Shown here one piece after another: positions 22,876 through 34,117 of a stretch of 64,000 nucleotides of DNA. The notes under the pieces were generated by a model that was given only the letters and a program-made list of their open reading frames with translations, was not told the DNA's origin and did no database searches. Both the position numbers and the translations under genes were made by a program. The DNA is taken from NCBI GenBank assembly GCA_007026445.1, contig VDMD01000013.1:124001-188000 (forward strand), in the 5' to 3' direction. This stretch comes from Schizophyllum amplum. Its lineage: Eukaryota > Basidiomycota > Agaricomycetes > Agaricales > Schizophyllaceae. Position 1 is the first letter of the stretch; each line of letters starts with the position of its first letter.

Positions 22876-25540
22876 TTATTCAAACTTGTACAGTATTTCG
22901 ACCCCTCGCTTGTGCTCGCGGCGTTGCATCATCAACTCACCACCGACACCCGAATCGGTAGCTCCCCCGCCCGCCCATTTATCACGGGCTGCCGCGTCGG
23001 CGATATCTACAGTGTATCAGTATCTGTGACTGAATAGACAGCCTACTAGCGGTGCAGCAACGACTGTAGCTGCCAGCCGACGGAAGCACAGCCGCTACCA
23101 GGTATAGCGCGCGACAAGGTAAGCTCACCTTATTCACAAACCGCGTCCCCGCATCGTCAAACTCCAGACCGCGCACCAGCATCGCCAGAATGACCTTGAA
23201 CTCAAACGTCGCTGTTTTGGGTGAGATGTCAGCATAGGTGCGGAAACCGACCGGCGAAAAATGGAAGAACGGCTCAGGCGACATCATCCCTCGGTCAACA
23301 TCCCCCTATTCACCATCCTCTTTCAATCAGAAAAAAAAAACAGGACACACTCACCCAACCGCCACCCCAAACAATTCCTCGGCCCATCGCAGAACGTCAC
23401 CATCCCGTTGATTCCGTGCGGCAGCGCCTCCGGTGGCGGCACGCCCCCTTCCACCAGCCACCGCTCAGGCCGGAAGACCTCCCCGTCGGGACCCCAGACG
23501 TCCGGGGAGGTGTTCATGGTGGTGAAGGGAAGGAGGATGACCTGCGGAAACTGTAAGTGACCAGTTGTAAATCGCCAAGTCGCAGATCCATAGGCGGCCG
23601 TAGATCCACAGGCCGACCCGTCCCCCCGTCAATCAGTGAGATGAGGCTGACCCGTGAGACTACCACAGGCCTAAGGGCAGGTCGCAGATCCATAGGCCGC
23701 CAAGCAGCCACGCCCCAGACCCCCACGCACACAAACAAACCACCCACCTGATCCTTCTTCACCACCAATTTATCCATCACCCGCCCATCTCTGCCCACCA
23801 CCGGCTTGCTCAGCGGCACCACATCGTCCCTCAGCGCCACGCGCTCCGTCTGCGGAGATGCCGGGTGCACGCGGAGGCCCTCCTTCATCACCGCGTCGAG
23901 GTACGGCAGGCGCTGGATGGTCTCGTACGTGAGGTCTGGGCCCGCGGCTAGTAGTTCGTCGCGGAGGCGAGTCTGCCAGAGGTTAGCAGGAGAAGAAAAA
24001 AATCAGATGGAGTTGGCGTAAGTGCGCCAGGGATCGGTCGATACGGGGTGATATGAAAAGATGGAAAAATAAGTTTTCAGCAGGGCGAGGAGACCGCGGG
24101 GATGCAGGAAAGTGATGGGTGGCAGGTGCGTTAGAAAGAAAAACGACAAGTGGTGAGTTGACGTGATAGAGAAAAAGGATGAAGACGTTAGCGAAACAAT
24201 CGGACTAAAGGGGGCACCACCGCGTACCTGGATGTCTTTGTGGCGCGCAAGTTCCCAGAGCGTGTAGGCAAGCGATCCAGCGATCGTCTCGCTGCCCACG
24301 AGGACAAGTGTGCAAATCTGGCGGTAAGGAGTCAGTGGATTGTGATAGGACAGACGAGCAACTGGGCGGGGTGGCAAACAAAGAAAAAAGCAAGAAACGG
24401 AAGTTGGAAAATGACAAGACAATCCAGTGCTGCCACTCACATTATCCAAAATCTGCTCGTCCGTCAAGCCATCTTTCTCCTTCGCCCTCGCATTCACCAA
24501 CAGGCCCAAAATGTCCCTCTTCTTCTCCAACTCCTCCTCCCTCCCCGACTCATACCGCTCTAGCATCCGCCGCGCCAGCTTCCGCACCGTATCCTTCAAT
24601 ATATGCCTGCTCAAGACTAGCGGCAGCGGGATGCGATTGATCCATGGTGCGGCGCGCAGGACCTTGGGCACGAGGAAGGCGGCGAAGGTAGCACCGACGG
24701 AGATGTAGCGCGCGAAGGCGGTGCGGATGGCAAGGGTGTCGGGCGGCGGGGCGGCATCGAGGGCGTGGAAGTCGAAGGCGAAGGCGACGCGGCCGATGAT
24801 GTCGAGGGTGCAGGCGCCGAGTGGGTGGAAGACGTCGAGGGTGGCGGGCTGGGAGAGGACGTGATTGGACAGGGTGCTGGCCAGGCGCTCGGCACATTCG
24901 AAGATGGCGGGGGCCATGCCTTTGATGGAGTCTTGGCTGGGCGGGGTCAGGGAGTACTGAGTAAGATGTGAGAAATACGTACGAGAATGCCGGCGAGAGA
25001 CATTTGCGTTGCTTTGCGTGGTCCTGGCCTTCGGCCCAGACGACGCCTGTGAGCTATGAGTGGCGAGTCAGCAGTAAGAGGTAAACACGTACCCTTGCCC
25101 ATGATATCGGCGATTGGCGGGCCCATAGAGGGTGCCTTGACATAGTTCGAGGTATCAGCGAATATATGCTGCACGGCGGTGCGGTCCGACGCGACTAGCT
25201 GTTCGCGCAAGTGAGCAGGGCCACATGCGAATGAATTGCGCCACCACGCACAATGTCGTTATGGCCAAGTGCACCCTGCATCTTGAACATGGGGCCAAAC
25301 GCCTTTGCCCAGATTTTGAGCGTCTCCACGGCATCTGGCTCTGTGCTCAGATACTCGTGGCCCAGGAAGGCGCTTGCAGTGGAAGGCGACTGAGTGTGTT
25401 AGTCTGCGGCTGACGATTGCATGCGGATCACGTACTGGACCAGGCAAGTCAGCGATGTCCTTTGTGAGGGAGCGCGATCTGACAAAGAGCGTATAGAAGA
25501 GATAGGAAAGACTGAGGAGGCAGAGCGCGGTCTGCAACAT
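22876..25540 (-). CDS. cytochrome P450 monooxygenase
   Basis: A haem-thiolate monooxygenase anchored in the ER by an N-terminal helix (MLQTALCLLSLSYLFYTLF, starting at the ATG at 25540). Conserved parts in order: PGP hinge (DLPGPV); VVWAEGQDHAKQRKCLSPAF, the helix C W-x-x-x-R-x type region; the I-helix VGSETIAGSLAYTLWELARH; the K-helix ExxR in EGLRVHP; the PERW motif in VFRPERW; and the haem loop FCDGPRNCLGWRLG, whose Cys is the axial ligand. In the I-helix the usual AGxDTT reads VGSETI, with the acid and Thr kept. The organisation resembles fungal CYP5144/CYP512-like basidiomycete P450s, but the family cannot be fixed and the substrate is unknown. About ten introns; one (23551-23747, 197 nt) carries direct repeats. 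The end is TTTGAATAA at 22876. It sits between two paralogous membrane-protein genes. Confidence 0.88.
23579..23697. repeat. direct repeats inside a P450 intron
   Basis: GTCGCAGATCCATAGGC occurs at 23579-23595 and again at 23681-23697, with a diverged copy (CGTAGATCCACAGGCCG) at about 23599-23615. All lie inside the 197-nt intron. Confidence 0.8.
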
Positions 25541-26643
25541 GTTGGCGCGTCGCGTCGCGTTGACAGAGGGGAAAAGAGCGACAACTTGAAGGTTACCGTT
25601 GTCACCAGGTGGGAGATAAAGGGAAGAGGGAGGACGTAAGCTCAGAATCCGGCGCGGGAGGATCAGCATCTGCCAGTTCCCGCGCCCGTTCATTCCCAAC
25701 TTCCGGGCTTCTCGTGACAGGCGCGACGCGTCTCGTCACAGCGCTGGCGCAGCTGGCGCGTCAGCTGGAGGCTTCCCGCATATAAGAGATGCTCAAGATA
25801 ACAGTTTTATACAGTTTTTCTTGCTGCCGCATCCTCGGTCGAAGCCAAGTCGAAGCAGAACATGAAGCGAAGATCGGCTGTTGGATTCAAGTTGATGTCG
25901 ATTTATCTCCGCTGCACGTGGCACAGCGATCCGGAGCGCCGGTGCGATATCCGAACGGGAACTGTCCAGGGTCCCTTCATCTTGCCTTCTCTCCATCTCC
26001 GTCTTCATCGCAGCTGAACAGGAATTGTACCGTGGGACGCTCTCCCAGGGCGACTCTAGCCACACTTCTGGCCGTGGAGCTATGGCTAGCCATGACTAGT
26101 CGCGCCACGCAATATATGTTTCTCACCGTTGACTGAGAACTAAACGCGGGCGAAGCCCCTGGCCCAGCCCTGGCCTTAGGTCGCATAACCTCATTCTGCT
26201 CTCGTCCGCCTTCTAGCCGCATCGATCGTTCCTCCGATTCACTTTGTGAGCTGGCACTTGTTCTCCCACGATCACCGCCTGGCGCTTGCCATCCTGCGGA
26301 CGTCGCTCCTCCGGCTCCGCTTCCGGAGTCTCCTTTGTTGTTGTTGATGATGATGATGATGCGCGCGGGACAGGTGTGCTCGGCGTCGCACCTCCTCCAT
26401 GGCGTTTAGGAATTAATCAACGCGCGTGAGCATGCTCGATAGGCTGGGACCAGCTGCCGCAGCGTTCATTAGTTGCCGAGCGGGCGGATACTAAGTCGCT
26501 TCCACACCCCCTAGTCTGGCACCCCTGCCTTTCTTTTCTCCTCTTCCAAGTTTGCGTGCGAGGTCTCTGTCCGCCTATCTCTTCTTTGCGTCTCTTGTTC
26601 TCCCCTCGTCTCCTCCAAAGTGGCCGACTTGCGCGCTACCACC
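25541..26643. promoter_or_regulatory. divergent promoter region, P450 / membrane protein
   Basis: About 1.1 kb between divergent starts. It contains a mixed TTG/ATG trinucleotide microsatellite (26334-26361). No gene-like frame. The membrane-protein ATG at 26644 follows a C/T-rich leader. Confidence 0.45.
26334..26361. repeat. trinucleotide microsatellite
   Basis: Four TTG units run into about five ATG units, in non-coding DNA upstream of the membrane-protein gene. Confidence 0.75.
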
Positions 26644-29184
26644 ATGCCGGACTGGAACTCGCCAGAAGAGCTCGCAAAGGACTCCGCGATCTTTGTCGCG
26701 TTTATGCACGGTGCGTCTCGCCATTCTCGTATACTCCGCCTCCACTGACAAAGTCCGCAGTGATCCTGGGCCTATATGCGTAAATTGCGCGCGTTGCTCT
26801 ACGCGTCGGCGTCTTCTGAACACTCCTTCAACAGCTGGGAATTTTTCATCTCCTTCGACTTCGACTGGGAGTTCATCACCGGGAGGTGCGCAATTCATTC
26901 ATGATGCTCTATACGCATAATCAAACCTTACTGAACCATCTGCAGGAAGCGCTTTCGTTGGCCCATGGTACGCATGCCCGCCGACCTAGCCGGGGGATAC
27001 GCTTGTTAATGACCGCGCTCTGCTGGCAGATCTTCTACTTTCTGAACCGCTACGTCCTTCTCGCCGCTCTTGCTGGAATGTGAGTCATTCATCCGTACCT
27101 GCCGGAGTGCGAGTCGCGTCGCTGGGGACATCCCAAATGCTGAACGTGCTCACGCCCGCCCTCAGAGTCGTCGCCTTGGACACGCGAAGGTACGTCGAGA
27201 CGATTTTTTCCTTGTAAATGACATCGTCTCCCAGTCGTCTCCTGCACGTCCCTGAATCATCAGAGGTGCCCCTGCCCTGCATGTCCCTCCAACCCTTCGT
27301 TGCATGCCTGCACTTTACCGATCGCCCGTTACATGCATACCCTCGCCCGTTGCATGCATTCCCTGCATTTGCATATCCCTCACCCTATGGCGTGCTGCAT
27401 GCATGTTCATCGCCCGTCACATGCATATCTCTCACTCAGAGTCATTGCTACTACTCACGTGTTCAGCTTAGCTGACACTGCCTTCCAGCCCCATCAACTG
27501 CCGCGCAGTGTTCATCTTCAATCAACTGGCCGGGAATGCCGCAGCGGGGCTCGCGAGCATCAATCTTTCGTTGAGGACGTGAGTAGCTTGTGCCAGAATG
27601 ATTGCAGTTGCCCGATCGGGTGGGTACTGGTGACGCTGACATCCGCGCAGAATGGCGGTCTGGTCCCAAAACAAGTGGGTCGTGAGCGGGCTGATATTGC
27701 TCATGTTCGGTGAGTGGACCATCTGGAGGTCATGTTCCGTCACCTTTGACGCCATCACCTGAATGTTTTCGTCGTGAGAACGACGCACGCAGTTTGCATT
27801 CGCGTCCTCCCCGCAAGCGCTCTGTATCGCGCGTCCTCCGCGCAAGGGCTTTGTATTGCGCGTCCGCCGCATACGCGCACGCTAACGACCTCTCGCAGGC
27901 CATTGGTCGCTCATCCTGCAGGGCGGCCTGCTGCAGGTGCAGTGGATGGAGGGCAGCGGGTGCGCGATTACGGATCCGAATACGAAGATTTTAGCGGCGA
28001 CGTTTATGTATAGTGAGTGGACGGGTGCCTGCGCTTGATTTTATTTTGATGCCATTTGGCACCTCATCGCAGCCATGGTCTTCGACCTCGTCGTCCTGAC
28101 CCTCAATCTGTGGAAGGTGATGCATACGAAGACAAGGCTGGGGAGGATGTTGTTTGGAGATGGTGAGTCCTTTCTGCCACGGTCATTGCGGTGACTTTGG
28201 GCGCGTATTGCGGTGACTTCGGGCGTGTTTGCGGCGGACCATCCGCTGTCGGCTTGACCACCCGCTGCTGGCTTGACGTGGTCTACGTGCCCCATGGCGT
28301 CACCTTTCTCTGCCTCGATGTAATTTTTATGCCTCGTCTAAGCTGACATCAAACCCCAGGAATCATCTACTTTATCGTCGCGTTCCTCGCCAACCTCGTC
28401 GCAACGGTCTTTATGCTGGTGAATTTCAACCAGATCATGGCGATCATCTTCAATGTGCCGGCAGTGGTGGCGTCAAGTGTGAGTGATCTGTGGTCTCGTT
28501 GCTGATATGGACTGAGCTAATGACTCCTTCGTCGTCCTGCCCGCCCTCTCATGGTCATGTCTCCCCTCTCGTCGGCCTGCCCAACCAGATCGTCGCATGT
28601 CGCGTGGTGCGAAGGCTGAACAAGTTTGAACGCACGAGTGCAGAGGTGTTGTGAGTGTCAGCACTCAATCGGGCTTCTGCAACGAGTGAGTAGAATAAAA
28701 TGCTAATCACATCCGTAGCTCTGGCGGCTCGTCCAGTTCGGGGAGGAACACGCGGAGTTCGGTGGTTTTTGGCGCTCCCAGGGGAGGGGTGAGGGTACAT
28801 GTGAGTGGTCTGGAGGTCATCTATGGAGAAGGTTTACCAGATCGCCGTACTCACGCTCTTTTGCAGATGGAGACATTTACTCGCGAAGAGCTCGACTTGC
28901 CGGCCCACGAGGACGGGCTGCTTACACCCAAGATGGAGAGCGGGCTCTATCCGCCCGGCATCAGGAGTATACCGTACGCAACCAGTACGGAGAGTGACCC
29001 GTACTCACCTAGCACGACGGGTGACCCGTACTCGCCCGGCACGGTGGGCGACCCGTACTCGCCAAGTACGGAGGGTGGACGTGTGCGCTTTGTGGACACC
29101 CTACCGGTGAAGGAGCGAGGGAGTCCGCGGTTGGGTGAGAGGGAGTTGAAGATGGAGGGGGAGCATGATGGAAGGGAAGTTTGA
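26644..29184 (+). CDS. multi-pass membrane protein with DPYSPST tail repeats
   Basis: A gene of about 12 exons for a protein of roughly 400 residues with about seven membrane helices. Reading across splices gives MPDWNSPEELAKDSAIF, FMHVILGLYAWEFF, SFDFDWEFITGRKRFRWP, IFYFLNRYVLLAALAGI, MAVWSQNKWVVSGLILLMFG, GCAITDPNTKILAATFMYT, GIIYFIVAFLANLVATVFML and VACRVVRRLNKFERTSAEVF. It shares all these blocks with the minus-strand gene at 19423-21177, so the two are diverged paralogues. The cytosolic tail has three 9-residue repeats (DPYSPSTTG type, 28996-29076). Four introns (27190-27488, about 27711-27898, 28161-28359 and 28643-28717) are unusually long, and at least three hold short repeats. The function is unknown; the topology resembles receptor-like fungal membrane proteins, but this is not evidence of signalling. 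Confidence 0.78.
27296..27435. repeat. CATGCA-rich degenerate repeats in an intron
   Basis: Within the 299-nt intron 27190-27488, units like CGCCCGTTACATGCATACCC and CGCCCGTTGCATGCATTCCC recur, with at least six RCATGCAT-type boxes. Confidence 0.75.
28996..29076 (+). repeat. 27-bp coding minisatellite (DPYSPSTTG)
   Basis: Three head-to-tail 27-bp units (28996-29022, 29023-29049, 29050-29076) encode DPYSPSTTG, DPYSPGTVG and DPYSPSTEG in the C-terminal tail. Confidence 0.85.
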
Positions 29185-30878
29185 TGCATTAAGGAGAGGA
29201 AGCTCTACCTGGAGGCAAAGGGGTAGGCGTTCTAGAGAGGATCTTTCAGGCGATACATGTAACTGATCCCCCATATCGTTGTACTCCATTCGCGACGATG
29301 TTGTACTCTACCTTGCAAATGTGACTCGCGCTACCCCCACTTGAATGACAGGATTTAGAACAAGAATCCGCACTCAGTAGGTTCGGCGAGGTTGCTGCTT
29401 TCGATTCGTTTGATCATGGCGTTCAGGACAAATAGATCAATGCGGTGCACGTGACTGGCAGTGTGCCACTCCGGAAAGGTCACTGCCACTAAAGCTTTAG
29501 CTAGGACTTGAATAGTCTGCTTCATGTCGCGCCCCGATAACCGGAGTGCCCGCATTTTGAGTCACCTGACATTTCCCGCGCTTTAACTTCCCTTATATGT
29601 AGTCATATCCGACGGATCCTCGGTGCGACGCCCCGGTGGGCCGGCCGATGCACGACTTGTTCGTCCACCTCCTCCCCCCGTCGATGGCTGTGTAACGCGT
29701 CCCGAAATCCTTGGCTCGTCTCTGCTGAAGGGGATACTCTAAAAGTTATCTCACTTCAAGGAATCCGATGTCGATGAGTCACTCGAGAACAATCATTCGG
29801 ATAGGCGAAATTGCGTACGAGCGCGGACTGATGCTGTTGGCACGCCTGGATTGACATAAGAACATGCACCTGCTGCTGGAATAAAGCACCTTGGAGGTCA
29901 AGAGGAGTGTTGGACAGATGAGGAAGGGACCATGTAGAGATATGTGGTGTTTGTCGTTTCGTTGCTCATGTAGTGGCACAAACTCCAGTGTCTCTTAGGG
30001 CTTATCAATGATATTTTCTAGCTACTTGTTGGTCTTGGTTCGTTGGTGATGGTGTGAACTGGCATCTTCCTCTAAACTTACGAGTTCACTGTGGGCAGAA
30101 TGAATACAACGATTATCTACATTATTGTGGTAGCTTGACCCAGGCTTGACCTGAGGCCTGAGGTTGTGGCCACCACGCAGCTGGTCATCATACATAAGAT
30201 TCAGTCAGCCTGGATCTCCTTTATTTGTGTAAGCTACGCCGCGCCGTCATGGGCACAAGTGAGGCAACGTCAGACAATGTTTATATGTAGAGTACTTAGA
30301 ATGGATCCACAACCAGTTCCTCAGCAAAGACAAGCTTCCGATCGGATTTGACGGACATTGAGGACATGGCAGACGACTCACGAGCAGAGGCGAAGGCCAA
30401 CAAGTTGAACAACGCGAACGCGCCGGCGCGCACCTGCGGCCTGCGCGCAGGCACTCGCACCGGAGGACCGAGGTCCGACCGGATATCAGGACAAAAAGGG
30501 AAGGTTAAAGCGCGGAAAATGTCATGTGACATCAAATGCGGGCAGTCCTATGATCCGGGCGCGACTAGCAGCAGACGTTCTACGAACGTCTGCCTGGGGA
30601 GACTAGGACTTGAACGGAGATGTCGGATCTAAAGACCCTAGCAGAGTAGAAAGCTCCTCAGATCGTCAGATTGTCGAGCACTGGTCGAGTATACTACGTC
30701 GTCACCGTTATATGTCACATTTTCTGACCCTCAAAGACTAGTACCCACAGACAGCCACGAACTCGAAAGTTGACTGATACTTTTGCATTAGATGTGCACA
30801 TATATAACCCTTAAATACTCATTGCATGTGCCCTTATGAGCTCATACACCCCTTTAGCGTGCTTTTGATTCGAGTAGC
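29185..30878. other. intergenic region
   Basis: About 1.7 kb between converging genes, somewhat less GC-rich than the coding parts. Several 60-95-codon frames lack any recognisable feature. A short inverted motif (GCAGACGTTC...GAACGTCTGC, about 30573-30593) was examined as a possible tRNA or terminator and not accepted. I see no gene. Confidence 0.4.
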
Positions 30879-31555
30879 TTACTTGCAGAACGTGATGGCG
30901 AGGTTGACCTGCAGCAGCGCATCAGTAAACCGTGTACAACACAATAAATGCAGGAAAGCGTACGTTGTTCGACGTGCACTGCCTCTGTGCGCCGTAGTCG
31001 TCGGTGACGTGGAAAGCACCAGCGCAGTTGCCGCTGGTGCAGTCGTTGCCAGTGCCGTCGCAGCCGTTGTAGTAGCCAAAGCCGGTGGGGACGGAGAATG
31101 TGTGGCTGTAAAAAGGTTAGCTGCAACGAACGCAGCGAACAGAACGAAGGAGAAACGCACGGAGGAATCAGCGACACGTCCGTGCTGGACACGCCGCCGT
31201 TGATGAGAGTGGTCTCGAGAAGCGTGCAGCCCTCGCCGTTAGCGCCACAGTTGCCGGTCTGGAGGAAGCTAGAGAATAATTCAGGTCAGGCGCGAGTCAT
31301 GTAAAGGAGGATAAAATCACTGACGCAATGACCGAGTAAGCGGGGCCGTTGAACGTGTAGTCACCGCTGGCCAGCTTCTGGAAGTTCTGGTAGATGACGG
31401 GCTGAAGGACGGAATGAGCAAAACTATTGGGTTGCGAAAGCCGATGTGCTCACAGTTCCGTACCCGCAGGCGTTGTCGAAGTGGATCGTGTGCGTCTCCG
31501 CGGCGACGTAGGTCGCGGCGGCGAGGACGAAGAGTGACTTGACAAAAGATAACAT
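30879..31555 (-). CDS. small secreted protein, thaumatin-like/glycopeptide type
   Basis: Five or so exons encode about 150 residues. An N-terminal signal peptide (MLSFVKSLFVLAAATYVAA, then ETHTIHFDNACG) predicts secretion. The mature chain has paired Cys residues in the strings NACGYGTPV, GNCGANGEGCTLLETTLING, YYNGCDGTGNDCTSGNCAGAF and RQCTSNN, ending NLAITFCK. This resembles a basidiomycete family of small glycopeptide-like secreted proteins with thaumatin-like beta structure. The role is unknown; apoplastic or cell-surface action is an inference from the leader. The start ATG at 31555 is 77 bp downstream of a TATA box. Exon joins (GYGT/PVIYQNFQ, SVIA/FLQTGNCG, CTSNN/VNLAITFCK) read well, though exact phases in the small middle exons are approximate. 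Confidence 0.75.
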
Positions 31556-32985
31556 GACGATGTAGAGAGGAAGTGGCTGTAGGACGCTGTGAAGACGACT
31601 GAGCTGGAGAAAGCAGTCGACGCGCAGACCTTTTATATAACGCCTTCAAACGCGTACGGTAAGGTACGCGTCTAGTCGAGGACGAGGCGGCCCGCAAGGC
31701 AGCGCACGAAAACACGACGGCCGCAATTTTCACCTCCAGTACACTGTTCTCGGCGCGCAAATCGTGTCCGGGCGCAAGCCTCGGTGCGGCAAGGTACAAA
31801 ATTGTTGAGCACGGCGGTCAGCTTGAATATAGGAGAGGGCACCCGGTGAGAGTAAGATCTTTGGTGAACAGGGCATTATAGACCAGCAGAATTGATGTGC
31901 GCGGTCAAGGAGCACTGAGGCCGCAAAAAGTCACACGAGGACCCCTGCGTGCGCCTGAACGCCTCCTACTTGTGAATTCGAGAGTACGGCTGGGCCTGTT
32001 TGGTTTGTGTTGGCTTGTCCGTAAGACGCCTGTAATATAATTGAGAGCATAAGATCGTGTTTACGGGCGCAGAGAATCATTGATTGTGATCGTCCGGCCC
32101 TGTAGCGAATAACACCCTGTGCGTAAAGTTGAGTACAGTGCATATCGCCACCTCTCCGACACCTGTTTTTCTCCATAAAGGATTTTTCTGAGAATTGTTT
32201 CCGATTTTCTAAGGCGTGAAACCTGCCAAAAGAATGCGTTCTATGCAGAGAAAAATAAATGCCCCCAAAAATCGAATATTTTTCACTTTTTCGAGCTCGA
32301 AGGTGCGACATGAGGGCATTTTCTGGTGGTCTCAGGGCCTCTGTTGGGTGCCCAAACCTTGTAACTATACCCCTTACATCTGCCAACAGTCCTCCCGAAC
32401 TATATACAGTCACAAAAGCCACATTAGACGCGGGTCGCATACCTTGCCGGCTTTTGCCGACAATATCGGCAAGTGCCGAGACGAAGTGATGTCACGAGCA
32501 CCGCTCCCTGCGAAACATTGTGTTCGCTGCTGACCCAGAGACCCTGATTTCTGAAAGACTGCGGTAGATATAAGCCATCTTTAGCCGTTTGGCATCAAGA
32601 ATAACCAAAATCAGACGAAAAAGGTCGTTAAATGAATATTTTATTCGAATTTCTTGTGAATTTTCAGCCCCTTTTTCATTTTTCTGACGACTGAAAAGTC
32701 AAAAGTTGTCCTATGGCTTAGATATTTTATCGGGAGATGCCCTACGACTCTACTAGCCTAATGGTAACGTTTCCAGCACTTACGGAAGTATTGGCATAAT
32801 GTCTTGTGCGATTTGGTCGAAAATGATGCTCCCGCCCAAAAAGGCAGTCGAGAAGTGGCGATATGCACTGTAGGCCGCGGCTGCGTAGGCGCTTACGCCC
32901 AAGCAAGCTCTCATAAGTAAAAGCGTCCACAAGCGTCCACGGTTGCTGCTCATCTTGAACTTGTGGATGACATGAGTTTTCCTGT
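31556..32985. other. intergenic region with an AT-rich block
   Basis: About 1.4 kb. Roughly 32150-32750 is clearly AT-richer than the surroundings, with runs such as TTTTTCATTTTTCTGACG, and lacks any gene-like frame. The remainder is promoter of the secreted-protein gene and the 3' flank of the methyltransferase gene. Confidence 0.45.
31632..31640 (-). promoter_or_regulatory. TATA box of the secreted-protein gene
   Basis: TTATATAAA on the minus strand, about 77 bp upstream of the ATG at 31555. Confidence 0.6.
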
Positions 32986-34117
32986 TCACAGCCACCGCGC
33001 AATCCAGAAGCGGCATGCAGCTTTTCGAAGAGTGAGTGCATCCTTGTCGAGGCCGCCGACTTCCATGCCTCCGAGCCACTGCTGCTCGGCAGGCGCCGAG
33101 AGAATCTCGTCGATGAGGAGCCCTGCTTCGCGCGCGACGCGAACGAAGTTGGCGCAGACGTCGGGTTTGGTGTAGTTGCCGGCCTGCGATAAGGTGAAAT
33201 GTGAGTGGATGGCGAGGTTGGCGACGGAATCGCTTACCGCGACGTAGATCCTTGAGTCCGGCCCTCGCGCGGACAGCTTGATGATACTACTAACGAGCAC
33301 ATCGTGTGCGTCACCAAAGTGAAGGAGGTCGGAGAGGATGAGGGTGGTATAGGCAGTATGGCCGGGCGGCAAAAGGGTGCTGGGTGATGCGAGAGGTTAG
33401 TATAGGAAGCGTGGAATGGGTGACATGGACAGGCAAAACAAGGGCAAGGAAAGGGACAGGACTCACAGCAAGTGCTCAACGTCTTTGCCCCACTCGTAGC
33501 CCGCGCATGTCAGGGTGCAGCCCTTGGCTACCAAATGCTTGTTGCGCGCAACGTTGGCTTGCAGGTTGCCCAAAATGCCCGGGTCTGGGTAGTCGGTGAC
33601 GACGACGAGACAAGGTGGAGGCGCGCGAGCGCTCATCAGGAGGGATGGCAGGCCCGTTCCTGCGCCGAGTTCGAGAACTGGGACAGGTAAGGTTCAGGAT
33701 CCATTCACTGCATTCAGCCAGACTCACTCGTATGTCCTGCGACCGGTATCTTCTCACGCTCGACGAGTTCCGCGAGGAAGAGCGCAGGGGAAAAGAGATG
33801 GTCGGCGAGAAGGGTGTTTGCCTAGATAGAAGGGCGGGGGAGGGACTGCGTGAATTGATAGGCGGGCTCTATATGCGGGGCGAGGGCTTGCCTTGCCGGC
33901 CTAGGAATGGGCAGCCGGTCAGCATGGTGTATTCAATGTGTGTGGGCGGGGGACAGGGAGAAACGAAGGGGATACGCACCTTGGATGCGACGGTGAGCCT
34001 GAGCGGCCCGTAGCGTATGCCGTCGTCGTCGCGCGCGTCGACGACGGGGTCGCCGCCCAGGAAGGCAAGTGCGTCGCTGAGGATATCTTCGGAGTCGGTT
34101 GTGGGCGGTGCGGCCAT
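32986..34117 (-). CDS. EFM7/NNT1-like protein lysine methyltransferase
   Basis: A class I SAM-dependent methyltransferase of the methyltransferase-16 group. The SAM motif I is VLELGAGTGLPSLLMS, followed by VVTDYPDP, the string that marks the EFM7/NNT1 branch. That branch methylates the N-terminus and nearby Lys of translation elongation factor 1A in yeast. A later exon carries STLLPPGHTAYTTLILSDLLHFGDAHDVL, where a Ser-Asp-Leu motif IV stands in for the more common D/NPPY. The N-terminus (MAAPPTTDSEDILSDALAF) matches the short acidic leader of the family, then LRLTVASK. About six exons; the stop is at 32986 after CRFWIARWL. The frame joins at 33758 and 33372 are consistent. The substrate assignment rests on family resemblance only. 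Confidence 0.78.

Noticed and set aside
30560..30690. Possible tRNA on the minus strand (a GTTCAAGTCC box)
   Set aside because: The T-arm, anticodon and acceptor stems do not pair in any arrangement I tried.
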